A stretch of 45,743 nucleotides of DNA from Saccoglossus kowalevskii (taxonomy: Eukaryota; Hemichordata; Enteropneusta; Harrimaniidae): positions 776,044-821,786 of the forward strand of contig NW_003137823.1 of assembly GCF_000003605.2 (NCBI RefSeq), read 5' to 3'. Made by a program: the position numbers and the translations under genes. This document shows positions 13,088 to 24,714 of this stretch, in pieces. The notes below the pieces were generated by a model. The model saw only the letters and a program-made list of their open reading frames with translations, made no database searches and had not been told where the DNA came from. The stretch's first letter is position 1; the number at the start of each line of letters is the position of its first letter.

Positions 13088-16000
13088 GTAGGCAGATCAA
13101 ACTTTAATTAAACCGCAAGTCCAATTGCTTTGATATGACATATATAGGTACTACATGTGGACCTCTCTCAGTTTTGTTCATTTCGTGATGATATCCTCAA
13201 TTCTCTAATTTTAGTGAATATTTTTGTAATTTTTGGTAAAAAAGTGATATTTTCCACTTCTTGTTGAAAACCGCAAGTCTGATTGCTTTGATACTATACA
13301 TATTGTTCATTTTCCAATGATATCTTCTGTTCTTTAATTGAAATGTGCATTGCTAACAGCGGAGCTATCTCAGCCGAGAGGCTGCTTGTTTTTATATTTT
13401 TTGTCCACCAAAAAAAACATAAAAATTGCTAAAAAAAGAAACGATCAGATGTGCAAATTCAAAGGAATCAGAGTTTATGACACTGTATTTAGTGTGGAGA
13501 AATTTCAATGGAATATAATGGAAACATATTATTACAGAAATACACCTCATTTATGTTTTGCATTGGGTTAAACATGAGGTGCAACATTTCAGAATGTTGT
13601 TTGTTGATCAATTATTGATACAAATTCCAATGTTACAAATATTTGTCAATTATGTTGGTGTGATTAATGTGAACTTTCTATTTTGTAATTAGTTTTAGTC
13701 CACATACCATGTACTTATAAACCAATCGGTATTATGGATTTAGGTCACAATCCTCAAACTGGTTAGGTTTTACATTTTTTTTCCTGTGCATTGGCATTGA
13801 CAAATCAGAGTTACTGAATTAAAATCATAGATCATTTTCAACATTCAAACTCTTGCCAATTTTCCATTTTGCTAAATTCCACTGCATAGTGGCAGATATT
13901 TGTCCCATGCTTTGTGTTTAATATGTCTAAAATGTGTGGTTTGTTTGCACAAAGATTTGAATTTGTACTCAGCAATGGCTGTGTCTTTATTTAAGCGCTT
14001 GTTTATTTGATTTATTCTGGTTTCTCTATAGCCACTGATTGGTAATGAACTTCTGAGTCCCACAAGTGAAAGTGGAACTGATGGGATGTCAATCAAAGAT
14101 GTCTGTGACCGGCTTCTCACACTGGAAGGTATCGACCAACACATGATACCTAAATATCAAGCCAGAGTCGCTGAAAACAATATTAATGGGCATGTCTTAC
14201 TTCAGTGTGACGTTGATGAACTCAAGAAGGTTCTGGGAATGACATTCGGCGATTGGCAACTATTCCGTGCAATGGTAATTAGGATACGGAACCAGGAAAG
14301 AATGAGATGCGGTGATTTCTGTGATGGAAGCGATATTGCTATGGCTGATATAGAAGGTCAGGAAGGTGGACATTTGAGAGTGCCTGGACCAGATAGCTTT
14401 TTAACACTGAGTTATGAAGAGTTAAGACCTATAAGTCTGTTAGCGTCCAACTCACCGAGGTCATCACCCAAGCTGGATGAGTCTCCTACAGCCAATCCAC
14501 CAGATGGACCGTTCAGTCAGAGTCATGATGGAGTGTCGGAAAACTTGCACCATAACGTGAACGTACAGTTTGATAAACTGCAATGCAGGACGATACCGAA
14601 CCATTCCAAAGAAGAGAAAAAGAAGCACGGGAAGTCTGTTGTGCTGAAGAATGTATCTGATGAAAACTTCGAACTGAATACTATTGTGATACATAGCAAT
14701 GGGAGTAACTCGACCAACAACTCTGCAAAAGACCTCCTGGCTGCTAAAAAGGAGAAGGATGAAGATATGACAGAGAACACATTAGCAAAGACAGACCAAG
14801 AACCTGAACCAGTCAGGGGCAGACCACATATCAACAAACCTAAAGGAAAGCCCAGTAACATGGCATATACCATGTCATACATAAGCGATTTCTCAAGTGC
14901 TGAGAGCCTCCAGAATATTCAAGACAGAGCAAATGGTCAGGACCACCTCCTTGATCATCAGAAAGACGGTCAGTTCCTGGAGGAGCTGCAGAAATTGAAG
15001 AAAAAGATGTCCCTCAGCAAGGAGAGTCTGAGCAAGAAAGGGGAGGAGGCTGATAATGAGATGTCCCCTCTTTTAACTCCAGTGGAAAAAAGAAAAATTC
15101 CAAAAGGTCGTCCTAAGTTACTGCGAAGTCTTGAGAGTCTAGACTTTGATACTGAAGATATCCCATTGATAGATGACAATGATGTGGAGGATAGTTTTAG
15201 AGAAGAAAGGGCAGAAAGCGAAGAGGGACAATTGGATGAAAATGGGATTGATAATCGAAGAGACACCCTTGCTGATGATGTGAACGGTGAAGAGCTGCAC
15301 ATTGTGGAGGACGAAGTACCGCAGCAGACTGCCAGTGGAGATGCAAATACATTTCTAAATGTCAGACCCAGAGTACCATCTAATGGATCAAATTTCTCAA
15401 GCGTTGAGAGAAAAGGTAAAGAGGTTGATCATTTGTTTAAATTTCTGGATAACGAGGAGAATAATTTTGGCAGTTCACGGCAAGATGGGGGAAATATTTC
15501 AGAGATGTTAGAGGTTGACCGCAATGGGAGAGAAAGGAGTAGCAGTATGGATGCTACAGTTGGATCAAACAGTGAAAGACGTAGCTCAATAAGTAGTATT
15601 CCGCTGGCTACGTCCCCAGATGAGGCAGAAGATGATGAGAGTGATGCTAAAGGGGTGGAAAGTGATTCTTTATCTTTGCAGAGTAAACTGGAAGATGTAA
15701 ATGAAGTATCACCTAGTCCATCGGAACCCACAGCTACGTCAACACCAGTGTCTCAGCTGGAGGCACAAGAAAGGAGGAAGCGTTTCAATAAACCCTCGCA
15801 GTCCATTCAGGGCTTTCCTGGTGAACAAGAAGCTGTGGCTGAAGCAAGACGACGCCCACCACTTAGAAGAAGTGCCTCTGCATCCAGTCCATACCGTCAT
15901 TCAGACACTTCAGCCATGACGTACTGGGGAACACAGCGACCACGTCTTAAAACTCTGGAAGAAAGTTTTGAGGAATACATTAGTGTCACCACAGCAACTA

Positions 16001-16281
16001 ACAAGAAAGTGCGGGATAAAGAACGTCTGACAACCAACACAAAGCCGTTTCATTTGTACAATGCACCGTTTCGTGGCAGTGGTTATGGGAGTCGTGCACG
16101 AGACAATCTCAAGCGTAGGTCTGCACCTCCAAACATGACCCAGCCGCTGGAATTGTCTATGCATGAGTTGTACATAGAAGCAAAGCCACCCAGCCCAGAA
16201 GACAAGGAAATTGAGACTATAACTTCCAAGATTACCCAAACCCAGAAGGAAGGAAGTCCTCGTCAAGATACCCATTGCTAA
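12861..16281 (+). CDS. KIDINS220: KIDINS220/ARMS homologue, C-terminal part (two exons)
   Basis: Two plus-strand exons, 12861-13087 and 14032-16281, join in phase 0 to give the last roughly 825 residues of a kinase D-interacting substrate of 220 kDa/ARMS homologue. Visible in order are a Gly/Ser/Tyr-rich linker, a SAM-like domain and a long Ser/Glu/Lys-rich tail. In the SAM-like region, LEGIDQ, NNINGHVLLQC, DELKK and FGDWQLFR match the vertebrate Kidins220 pattern. Two conserved blocks follow: LSYEEL soon after the SAM domain and SPLLTPVEKRK in the tail. Known family role: a membrane scaffold for Trk and ephrin receptors. Its N-terminal ankyrin repeats and KAP P-loop domain are not in the window and should lie left of base 1. 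Identification rests on recalled family features, not a search. Confidence 0.93.
13088..14031 (+). other. KIDINS220 last intron, carrying a dispersed repeat
   Basis: A 944-bp GT-AG intron, phase 0. Its first part (about 13111-13390) is a copy of the AACCGCAAGTC dispersed repeat, described separately. The rest shows nothing recognisable, up to the acceptor GGTTTCTCTATAG at 14031. Confidence 0.85.
13111..13390 (+). repeat. Dispersed monomer repeat (AACCGCAAGTC family), copy 1
   Basis: Two monomers of about 140 bp each begin near GAAAACCGCAAGTC(C/T)(A/G)ATTGCTTTGATA and include GTGATATTTTCCACTTCTTGTTG. The copy ends in AGCTATCTCAGCCGAGAGGCTGC, where CAGCC-GAGA-GGCTG forms a hairpin. The same monomers and the same ending occur at about 24715-25262. 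It lies wholly within the last KIDINS220 intron. Confidence 0.75.
14032..16281 (+). CDS. KIDINS220: KIDINS220 terminal coding exon: SAM-like domain and C-terminal tail
   Basis: One long exon of 749 codons plus TAA begins after the acceptor at 14031, in frame with the previous exon. The ATG at 14086 is internal, not a start. The SAM-like domain covers roughly exon residues 19-85 (SIKDVCDRLLTLEGIDQ... to ...VIRIRNQERM). The tail is highly charged and Ser-rich with no other folded domain. It includes a Lys-rich coiled segment (LQKLKKKMSLSKESLSKKG) near exon residue 325 and an acidic stretch (DFDTEDIPLIDDNDVED) near 370. The protein ends in DTHC. A Thr at -2 with a terminal Cys could act as a class I-like PDZ ligand, parallel to the ESIL end of vertebrate Kidins220; this is inferred. 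Minus-strand frames over this exon are shadows. Confidence 0.92.
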   Translation, partial: PLIGNELLSPTSESGTDGMSIKDVCDRLLTLEGIDQHMIPKYQARVAENNINGHVLLQCDVDELKKVLGMTFGDWQLFRAMVIRIRNQERMRCGDFCDGSDIAMADIEGQEGGHLRVPGPDSFLTLSYEELRPISLLASNSPRSSPKLDESPTANPPDGPFSQSHDGVSENLHHNVNVQFDKLQCRTIPNHSKEEKKKHGKSVVLKNVSDENFELNTIVIHSNGSNSTNNSAKDLLAAKKEKDEDMTENTLAKTDQEPEPVRGRPHINKPKGKPSNMAYTMSYISDFSSAESLQNIQDRANGQDHLLDHQKDGQFLEELQKLKKKMSLSKESLSKKGEEADNEMSPLLTPVEKRKIPKGRPKLLRSLESLDFDTEDIPLIDDNDVEDSFREERAESEEGQLDENGIDNRRDTLADDVNGEELHIVEDEVPQQTASGDANTFLNVRPRVPSNGSNFSSVERKGKEVDHLFKFLDNEENNFGSSRQDGGNISEMLEVDRNGRERSSSMDATVGSNSERRSSISSIPLATSPDEAEDDESDAKGVESDSLSLQSKLEDVNEVSPSPSEPTATSTPVSQLEAQERRKRFNKPSQSIQGFPGEQEAVAEARRRPPLRRSASASSPYRHSDTSAMTYWGTQRPRLKTLEESFEEYISVTTATNKKVRDKERLTTNTKPFHLYNAPFRGSGYGSRARDNLKRRSAPPNMTQPLELSMHELYIEAKPPSPEDKEIETITSKITQTQKEGSPRQDTHC

Positions 16282-18430
16282 TGGTGACCCAATATTATAG
16301 CTATACATAGTTGGCAATCTGTTAAAGGAAACATGCATGCATAGATCTCTGCTTGGGTTTGTGCTGTTGCGGCTCAGTGACTGCATGGGAGTGGTGTTCA
16401 TAAAACACATTGGCAGCTTCTGGCATCTTAGCAGGCAATTGTCCCAATAGTTTGCAAACATGCATACTTTTTTTCAATTCGCTTCAGTAATGGCTACGTT
16501 TGAATTAATGCATTCCTTGTCAGAACTCTGTTGATAAACAGCAAAGCAATTTATGGGATCCTTGTTGCTTAAAATTATTTATATACATTTTCTGGTAAAA
16601 ATAACATGTATATTTCCTGATAATAATATTTTCTATCAATTCATAGAAGAATTCCATAAATTGACTTTCCTCAATTTGGGGTGCACCTACGGAATGCAGT
16701 TGTCTTGTATATAAAACACAACAAACCTTTTTTTTTATATATAAATGCAGGCTCGTCATTTTTGCACGTTTTGCATTTTAGAATTTATTTTTAGTATATT
16801 AGAATAAAGCCTACGAGTAATTTCTGAGAGGAGGATGGTAGGGAACAATGTCAAACATACTTCAGGAAAACTTTCCTTGATTTGTCGTATACAGATAGAT
16901 GACTTTTGTTATTAAATGCTATCTTGTACATTATACAATCTACTACTTAGGTAGTTGTGCAACAATCATGATAATATCTATCACACCACACATGGCAGAT
17001 GAATTAGGAATTAACTTCGAATGAGTCTATGTGTTGCAGAATATTTTGCAAACCATTAACCCTGAATAATCTATTTTAACATTGTAGGTTTCAAATCAGA
17101 TCAAAATAGAGGGTAGGGGTGGGGGGATTGAGCTGTATTCATTTTAATACAATCATGACAAAACAACCATTTTTCTGAAAAATGTAATAAATATCTTATG
17201 AAGGTTAAGTTTGACATCAAGGCTGAAATTAACTTTAGTATCAGATTTAAGACATATTTGTCACTACCATCCTTCTTTGAAGCTTATAGGAATAGGAACA
17301 TAAATGATTTGTATTGGAATGGTGGAGAGTATAATTTTTGGGGCAGGATTATTGGAATGGTATATGAATGATGGGTTAAAAAGGCATGTGAGCTTTGACA
17401 TGCATATGCCAATTAATTAATGGCCACCATGTGAATGAAGGGTTACTTGTCCAGAGGAATTTCAACTTCCTCTGTCTTCTTAACGCTGTGGTCTTGTTTC
17501 TACCCACAAGTCACTGTCAACCTACGATGCTTTGCACATATTGTTTAAGGCACTCTCTATGTTACCGACTTGCCTTATTTTTAGATATATGTACTGATCA
17601 AATATAGGTTAAAACAATGTATGATCCGGACGCATTTCTACGTACTTGGATATAAACACTGCTGAAAAGTACCGTCTTGGATTGCTGTAGTTCATCTAAC
17701 TGATGAAAGCTAACCATTCCCTGGAAAAAATGGAAAACATGATTTTCATGTCCTAAAAACTTAGCTCATTGTGAAAAAGAGTTAAATAACTTAATTTCCT
17801 TGAGTGTGATGTAAATATTTTATTTGTTAATTTTGAAAATATGGACCGTTGATCAGCAAAACCTGATACAAGTACTGTGTACACATTTCTGTATATATCA
17901 TAATTTAATGAAAAATCAGGATCGCAAAGACTTTGAAAAATTGTTTTATGATTTAGGTTTTATTTTAGATTCAGAGAGATGTAATGTGTAACATGATTAT
18001 GTAATTTCATTCTTTATGGTATTCAAATTGTATGCAAATGATTTGACTTGTTTACCTAATTTTGATTGGCTGTATTTGATCACTGTATGTAAATATCTGA
18101 CATGATTGCCTGTGCTGTCCTACTGCATCACAGTATTCAAATTGTATAGAAATGTTTACACATCAAATCTATCTGAAGTGATTGTCGTCACTGACAATCT
18201 TATTATCAGAATGTACATTTTTCAGTTAAAATTAGAATTTTTAATTATGTTGAATTCAACTTGAAAGATTTTAGTTTTTGAAATGAGAATGGAATGATGA
18301 CCTGTAGCAGCTGCTTATGTTTGCTTTATTTCTAGTTGAGTGTCTGCTGCTCTGACATCTCGCATGTACCCATACACACTACTGAACTACAATGATATTG
18401 GCTTATTGAACCCATCACATTTCTCCCAAT
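16282..18430 (+). other. KIDINS220 3' untranslated region (length uncertain)
   Basis: Non-coding sequence follows the stop codon. Possible poly(A) signals AATAAA are at 16803-16808 and 17186-17191. Pumilio-type words TGTANATA occur at 17810, 17890 and 18088, with another at 19429, so a longer 3'UTR is possible. The true end cannot be set from sequence. No other gene or repeat was recognised here. Confidence 0.5.
16803..16808 (+). terminator. Candidate poly(A) signal AATAAA
   Basis: First canonical AATAAA after the KIDINS220 stop, 522 bp downstream. In AT-rich DNA this word is common by chance, so it is only a candidate. Confidence 0.3.
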
Positions 18431-18822
18431 GAGGGCAGTACAAAATTACGAGAAAGATGTATTCTCGGGGGCGGAGCTAAATCACAAGATGTTCCACGTT
18501 GCTAAGATGCAAACCACTGTACCATGTATTTCTATGGGCTCTGCACGAGCTAGTGTGGAATGCCGGTCAAAGAGAAGGTGAAAATAGCTAAATTCAAGAA
18601 AACGGCACAAAATAAACTTTGAAGTAATCCTGGACAACCAAATTTATATATGTTGGACATGTGGGTGTGATCTTGTTACACTGTTCAGGGGAGTCTCAAT
18701 AATCATCCCAAAGTACTGTTTTCTGAAAGTTTTCGTCCTTTTCACTGTGATGGTTGCCAGGCAGTGAAAATGTCTGCCCCCGAGAATAATGAAAAAAAAA
18801 TAACCAATTGTAGAGGGCAGTA
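18431..18822. mobile_element. TIR element (MITE A), copy 1, flanked by 8-10 bp direct repeat
   Basis: Perfect 12-bp inverted repeats ATTCTCGGGGGC (18461-18472) and GCCCCCGAGAAT (18776-18787) bound a 327-bp core. Outside them, GAGGGCAGTA is present at both 18431-18440 and 18813-18822. If this is the target duplication, the element is 18441-18812 and its outermost ends also share TACAA-type inverted bases. An 8-bp duplication with a short TIR would fit hAT-like elements, but no transposase is present. Related copies lie at 29818-30083 and 38385-38698. The interior contains GGTTGCCAGGCAG. Confidence 0.75.
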
Positions 18823-21530
18823 TACAATATAAACTTTTTGTACAAGAGCATTGAAAATGACTAGAAATGAAGTTAATTTGTTATTATGGTGCTTAAGATT
18901 TTTTTTTGTCCATGCTGTAAATCAAAGATTACATGTTTGTTTTTTTAATCTGATTATTTTCAATTGTTGAACATTTGTAGAGTGATCACTTGTTAGTTAA
19001 TTTAAGACACAAGAAAGTATATGTGGTATCTCTGTGATGTAATGGTGCAGTATAAATTTGAAAGCTGTTTCAATTTCATATGTGAAATGATTAACTATCT
19101 TCAATATCTGCATTACACTTACCGGTGTTGATATTTTTTATGAATCATTAGTTTCAGCATTTTATTTCATGTGCATATTGCCATGCTTTGAATTAGGATA
19201 ATCTGTACTACAGATAAGAAATTCCATGTCTAGAGGTTTTCATGAGATATGCTTTTGGAATTTGTGAATTTGTATAGAAAACTTGCTCTGTGTAACAAAA
19301 TGAAGGCTGAGTTAGTATTTTCTGAATTATTGTGCCATATCACACTCACTGCAGGCAGTCTGGCATAGTAAACTTTGTTGATAAATTCTACAACTATTTC
19401 AATACATAAAACAATGTATTTTGTATTTTGTAAATATACTTTTTAAGTTGTTTCATGATTGGTAGTTTTTATCAGCAGAAGTTTTATTTTAATAATAGTA
19501 ATTGTAGTCTGAACATGAAAATATTCATAGTTCTAGCATGAGCTTTTATTACATTTTAAAAGAACAGAAGTTCATGTACATAATATTAGATTTGAATTTT
19601 AAGAATGATTATTGTTTTAATCAAAATTCTGTCAGTATTCGTTTACAGAGTTGACTGCTCGTAACTAGACGGGAAGCGTGTGGCACCAACAGCAAATATA
19701 TCATACTCCATAATTTATGTGAGGTGTGCACAGGAACGCTGAAATACCATGAGGTATAAATTAATCCTGATTGGTTGGTTGCATTTTTAAAAATAACCAG
19801 TCAGAGTTATCTTTGAAATCACATGTCCCTCTTACTTGAGTGAGTTGAAAATACAGCAGTTATGGATATTACCCATAAGTACACTAAAATATTTGTATTC
19901 TGTATTTTAAGTTCAGCAATGTCAATATAAACTGAAAGATAAATGTAGCATATACATATGTATAGCAGCAGGGTTTTTAGACGGTCAGTCAATCAAAAGA
20001 AATGTGCTTTTTATTTTGGCAGATAATGAAGAATTATTTACCGGTCAAGAAATCGTGAAATAAGGAGTGCAGTGGAAACAATGATGCAGGGTAGAAGCGA
20101 TTCAGACAGTGAGCTATACTTTTACTAGTAATGTAAACTTGTGTTGGTGTTTAATGTACTCAAAATCTGTCTTGCACCAAAGTCACCCTCTCTTAAGGTT
20201 CTGCTATTTGACAGCTAAAGCTATTTCTAATCAATCTTGTTTTATTACGTTTATATTCAAATTTGTACATCACACTTATATTTTAATGGTCAGAAGTAAA
20301 TTTTCTTTGTGATTGGTTGAGTAGTACTATTTCATAAACACTGTCCATTAATTAATAATTATAATTTGAACTGACTGCATAAGATTATAATATTTAGTTT
20401 CTGCATCTACTGTTAAAAGTACATGTCTGTGATACTGTAAAATACATTATTTTAACTGGAATTAATTTTTACTGATTCTTGATGAATATAAAACATGAGA
20501 TAAAAAAAAAAGGTATTTCACTGGATTTTATTTTCACTGATTCATCACTTCAGTGAAAACGGCCACAAAAAGTTCCAACTGAAAATAAGGTACTTTTACA
20601 GTATGTGAAATCCAGATCCTTTTGGGGGTGGTTTTGGTAATACAAGACTTCCAACATGTGAACCAGGCTGGTAGTTAACATATCTAACGGTAATTTGATT
20701 CAGCTTGGTTCCCCAAGATAAACACTCCCATAAAATGCATTATAAGCATAATATCATACTTACTGGTTGGTTGCCTTTGCTTTTAGAGTGTTGCATGTCA
20801 AATACTAACAGTTAGCCTGGTCAGAGAGAATTGAAAATTATGGTTTATTTCCAGAATGCGTTATATACATTTATAGTATAACTCCTATTCCTGTGTTGCT
20901 TTTATGTCAGTGCAAACTTCAGACATTACTTAGTTCCTTGGTTAACAGAATTGGAACAGCAATGCATGACGTGATTTATTGTAGTCAAGATAATAATATT
21001 TTAATTACTTTAGTCAATAAATGGTGAAATATGTCATCAGTATAGCTTACAACATATACCCTGCTTACAAACACCACATCGTTCAGATTCGATTTTTGGC
21101 CATGTTACTCGGAAAGGTTTTCAACTAAATGTTGCTGACAAAACAACTTCAAGCATGAAATCTTCTGATATGGTTATCATATACTGGTTGGACATAAGAT
21201 AGTAGAAATAGTTATGTCGTCCCAAGTACATGTTTAAGACTTGGTAGCCATGCATGTGTAATACAGAAGTACGACTTACGGTATGGTAATATTTGGTCAT
21301 GCAAATAGGTTTTATAATAGAAAACTGTTGCCATTCAATATTCTTTATCACATTCACTCTGAGGAATCAGCATGTCCTGTTTTTACTTGTTGATTATGAT
21401 ACTGATGTTGATAACTCTTGTGAGTAAGATGCATTATTGTCTTGATGGCGGTACTAATGGTAAAAATGAGATAAGTCTTAATGGTGAAAGCAGGAACTTT
21501 TGTTGTTTTTGTGATTGTGGTCCTGGTGTT
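18823..21530. other. Intergenic or distal 3'UTR, mostly featureless
   Basis: AT-rich DNA with no credible coding region. It contains one MITE B copy (20433-20603), listed separately. Confidence 0.5.
20433..20603. mobile_element. MITE B copy 1 (TACTGTAAAATAC termini)
   Basis: A 171-bp element starts TACTGTAAAATAC and ends GTACTTTTACAGTA. It is flanked on both sides by TGTGA (20428-20432 and 20604-20608), a likely 5-bp target duplication. The interior has inverted TTTTCACTGA / TCAGTGAAAA words. Relatives lie at 36241-36433, 39593-39797 and 43793-44005. Confidence 0.75.
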
Positions 21531-22239
21531 AGATATGTCATTCTTGTGTCATAGTGGCTTTGTGTTAACTCATGGGTGCGAGACATGTCATCCTTGTGTT
21601 AACTCACGGATGCGAGACATGTCATCCTTGTGTTAACTCATTGTAGTGAGTTATGTCAACCTTGTGTTTACTCATTGTAGTGAGATATATCATCCTTGTG
21701 TTAACTCATTGTAGTGAGATATGTCAGCCTTGTGTTAAGTCATTGTAGTGAGTTATGTCAACCTTGTGTTTACTCATTGTAGTGAGATACATCATCCTTG
21801 TGTTAACTCATTGTAGTGAGATATGTCAACCTTGTGTTAACTCATTGTAGTGAGATATGTCATCCTTGTGTTAAGTCATTGTAGTGAGTTATGTCATCTT
21901 TGTGTTTAATAACTCATTGTAGTGAGACATGTCATCCTTGTGTTAACTCATTGTAGTGAGACATGTCATCCTTGTGTTAACTCATTGTAGTGAGATATGT
22001 CATCTTTGTGTTAACTCATTGTAGTGAGATATGTCAACCTTGTGTTAACTCATTGTAGTGAGATATATCATCCTTGTGTTAACTCATTGTAGTGAGATAT
22101 GTCATCTTTGTGTTAACTCATTGTAGTGAGATATGTCAACCTTGTGTTAACTCATTGTAGTGAGATATATCATCCTTGTGTTAACTCATTGTAGTGAGAT
22201 GTGTCATCCTTATGTTAACTCATTGTAGTGAGATATGTC
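21531..22239. repeat. 34-bp minisatellite, about 20 copies
   Basis: The unit contains TTGTGTTAACTCATTGTAG and TGAGATATGTCATCC, repeated every 34 bp with point variants (GACATG, GATATA, CAACC, CATCC). Each unit has a small inverted repeat CTCA-TTGTAG-TGAG. The variants recur in runs (for example alternating CATC and CAAC forms), which suggests higher-order duplication. The first two units are more divergent (CATGGGTGCGAG, CACGGATGCGAG). No coding capacity. Confidence 0.93.
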
Positions 22240-23796
22240 ATGGTGATGATGGTCTTACCATAAAGGTGAAAAGAGTAAACCCCCCCCCCCCCCAAGCAGG
22301 ATGTATATAATACCATGCTGTCTGTCTTTCTACTGGCAAAGGCAACTCCAGTACAATATGGTACATTCACTCACAGCTTTCCTTGAGTGCTGGCTGCTGT
22401 AGGCCCATTTTTTATTGTGAACTGCTCTTTGTTTATTTCTTGTTCAAATTAATTGAATTTACTGTTTGTAGTATTTTAGAGACTGTTATTTTGAATGGAA
22501 TTCATTTAGTGTTTTAGAGACTGATGTTCTAAATAGGAATCATATAGTGTTTCCGAGATTGTTATCCAGAATAGGAATCATTTAGACTTATTGAAAATTC
22601 TGTTCTATTCAAATTTACAAGTATTGTATATTTTAAACTATAATTGTATATGTTATATACTATTTCAAGAACTGCTTCATATTAAGTTCACTGACTTTGT
22701 TTTGTTTGTATATTTTAGATTGCGTCATAATTTTTAAATTATTGTGTTTTTATTTCAAAATTATTCAACATTAATCCCATTGATTTAGGGAGTCTATAAG
22801 ATTGATTTGCCATGCCCTGTCACATTGTTCATTTTATTACCCATAATTCTGTCTGGTTTGATTCATCACTCACCCTGACAAAAATACATTTATGTCATCG
22901 GGTCAGATTGACGTTGAATTATTTTTCTACGATGACATACTGCTTTCCAAAAATAATGAAATGTTTAGGAAAAATGTGGATATTTATTACATTTTACTCA
23001 TTCCTGGAGCATTGACTATCCACCATCTTTGATGTTAACAGTACTAGAACACAATATTAGTTGATTAAGCATGATAATGCTAACCACACTTGTGTCTCAT
23101 ATAATGATATCAAAAATTCAAATGTTTGCAGGGGAGGTCGAAGACAATATAAAATGTTCAAAAAATCAAATTAAAATGGCAACCTGATGTTAAAATCTCA
23201 CAGAATTATCGTCATTTCTTCATTCAAAACGCCCTCTATCACTGAAAATGGTTCTTTAGACTGTCACTGGCAAGTGTTGTTATGATGAATGAAGTGCTCT
23301 GTTGAAATCTGTGAAGGTGGCATTTGTTTTCACATTTCTTGACTACAAGGCGGTATTGTAGGTAATCAATAGTAGTGTACAATGGTTCAAATCATAATTT
23401 TACATTATTTTGCTGAAGGATGAAGTGCATTAAATTTGTGATGAAAATAATGCTATTATTTCTCAATTATATATATATTGTTGTTACTTTTGTTTTAATG
23501 AATATGAATGCAACAGTTTTCCACAATGCCTTTTGTCAAGTTGTCTTTATTCCACTAGAACTTTCAGACTTTTCATTGATATGTTTAATGGGATTGATTC
23601 TCTGTTAAGAGTGTATCCAGACACTATTATTATAGACGCATGTTTTGTCAAGCGTTGTTATAATTATTACACATGTTAGAAAATGTTATCAAGAAAGGTT
23701 TCTAGCTGAAGAAAAAAATGGAAATAAAAAAAAAATCTATTTTTCAAGCTAATGATTGTTCTTTTTGTATATTTATTTTATAGAATTGTTTATCCC
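22240..23796. other. Intergenic stretch, no gene recognised
   Basis: Includes a run of 14 C at 22280-22293 just after the minisatellite. A few small open frames have no recognisable product. Confidence 0.5.
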
Positions 23797-24122
23797 TAAC
23801 TATAGAAACCAAAAATCCATGTGGAATTCTCCTCGTTATAACTTGCTCCACAAATGCCTAGAATCTATGTAGTTTTCTACTCACTATACCTCAGTCCACT
23901 AATGCCTAGGTACAATGCTATTAATATCTTGTATGATGTCAGTTTAGAAGCTACACACACACATAATTAGTGATAACTATACTGATACAATCTCTGATGT
24001 TTGACTCGTGCTCACAATCAATCAAATTTATACAATCAATACCAGACCACAATTGTTAATTATGAGCAGTGTACCTAGGCATTTGTGCCGCAGAGGTCTT
24101 GTTTCTAAGCTTAACTATAGAG
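23797..24122. repeat. Imperfect inverted-repeat element
   Basis: TAACTATAGAAACC at 23797 faces TTTCTAAGCTTAACTATAG ending at 24120. CCACAAATGCCTAG (23848-23861) faces CTAGGCATTTGTG (24075-24087). A third, direct copy CCACTAATGCCTAGG is at 23897-23911. The arrangement suggests an old MITE-like element of about 325 bp. Termini and target duplication are unclear. Confidence 0.5.
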
Positions 24123-24714
24123 GGCACTCTTTATATGGGAATATAGTCGCCCCCAACATTGTACAAATATGGGTCAGTGGATACCCTGTTCACAACAATC
24201 TGTGATCCTGTCCATTACATTGTTGACTTGCAGTTTACAGTGAGTTATTCAAAATGGAAACTTACTTCATATACAAGACCAAAAAAGCATTTTTCTGTGC
24301 ATAATTTAAAGTGACAAAAGCTATGATTTTGAACTTTAAATACAGCCACATAAAGATGACCAAATATTTGTTTAGAGACAATTGCATGGCTGAAGTGATC
24401 TTATAAACAAGGCTATGTCCCATAAAATAGGTGTTAAAACCAAGGTTAGAGTAGTTGCCATTTTGTTGAAATCAGTTATGTGATGAGATGACCACAAGGA
24501 CAAATAAAATCATCAGAGAGGCTTAACTTATTTGACATTTTGCCAAGGGCCCCTGGAAAGTTGTCATTTAATGTAATCTCCGAGGTTTGCTTTATAAAAT
24601 AGAGGGTGCCTGCCTTGGTGAGACCTTTTTATCTTTGCTGTCGACTTTTTGAGCAGAGCTTATCTTACAAGTGATGAATATTTTGGGTGAAAAGTGATAT
24701 TTTCGACTATTATT
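24123..24714. other. Intergenic stretch, no gene recognised
   Basis: No coding feature seen. The segment near 24660-24714 begins to resemble the monomers of the following repeat. Confidence 0.45.

Noticed and set aside
14086-14088. ATG as the start of a 731-residue protein
   Set aside because: The open frame continues upstream to the acceptor at 14031 and joins in phase with the exon 12861-13087. The SAM-like domain starts at this Met, but it is internal in the family.
15910-16461. 183-codon minus-strand open frame
   Set aside because: It lies mainly antisense to the KIDINS220 terminal exon, whose domain content and splice phases are well supported. It is a shadow frame.
21372-21554. Small plus-strand frame with Cys-rich peptide
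   Set aside because: It is in low-complexity GAT/GTT-rich DNA that leads into the 34-bp minisatellite. No signal of a real small protein.
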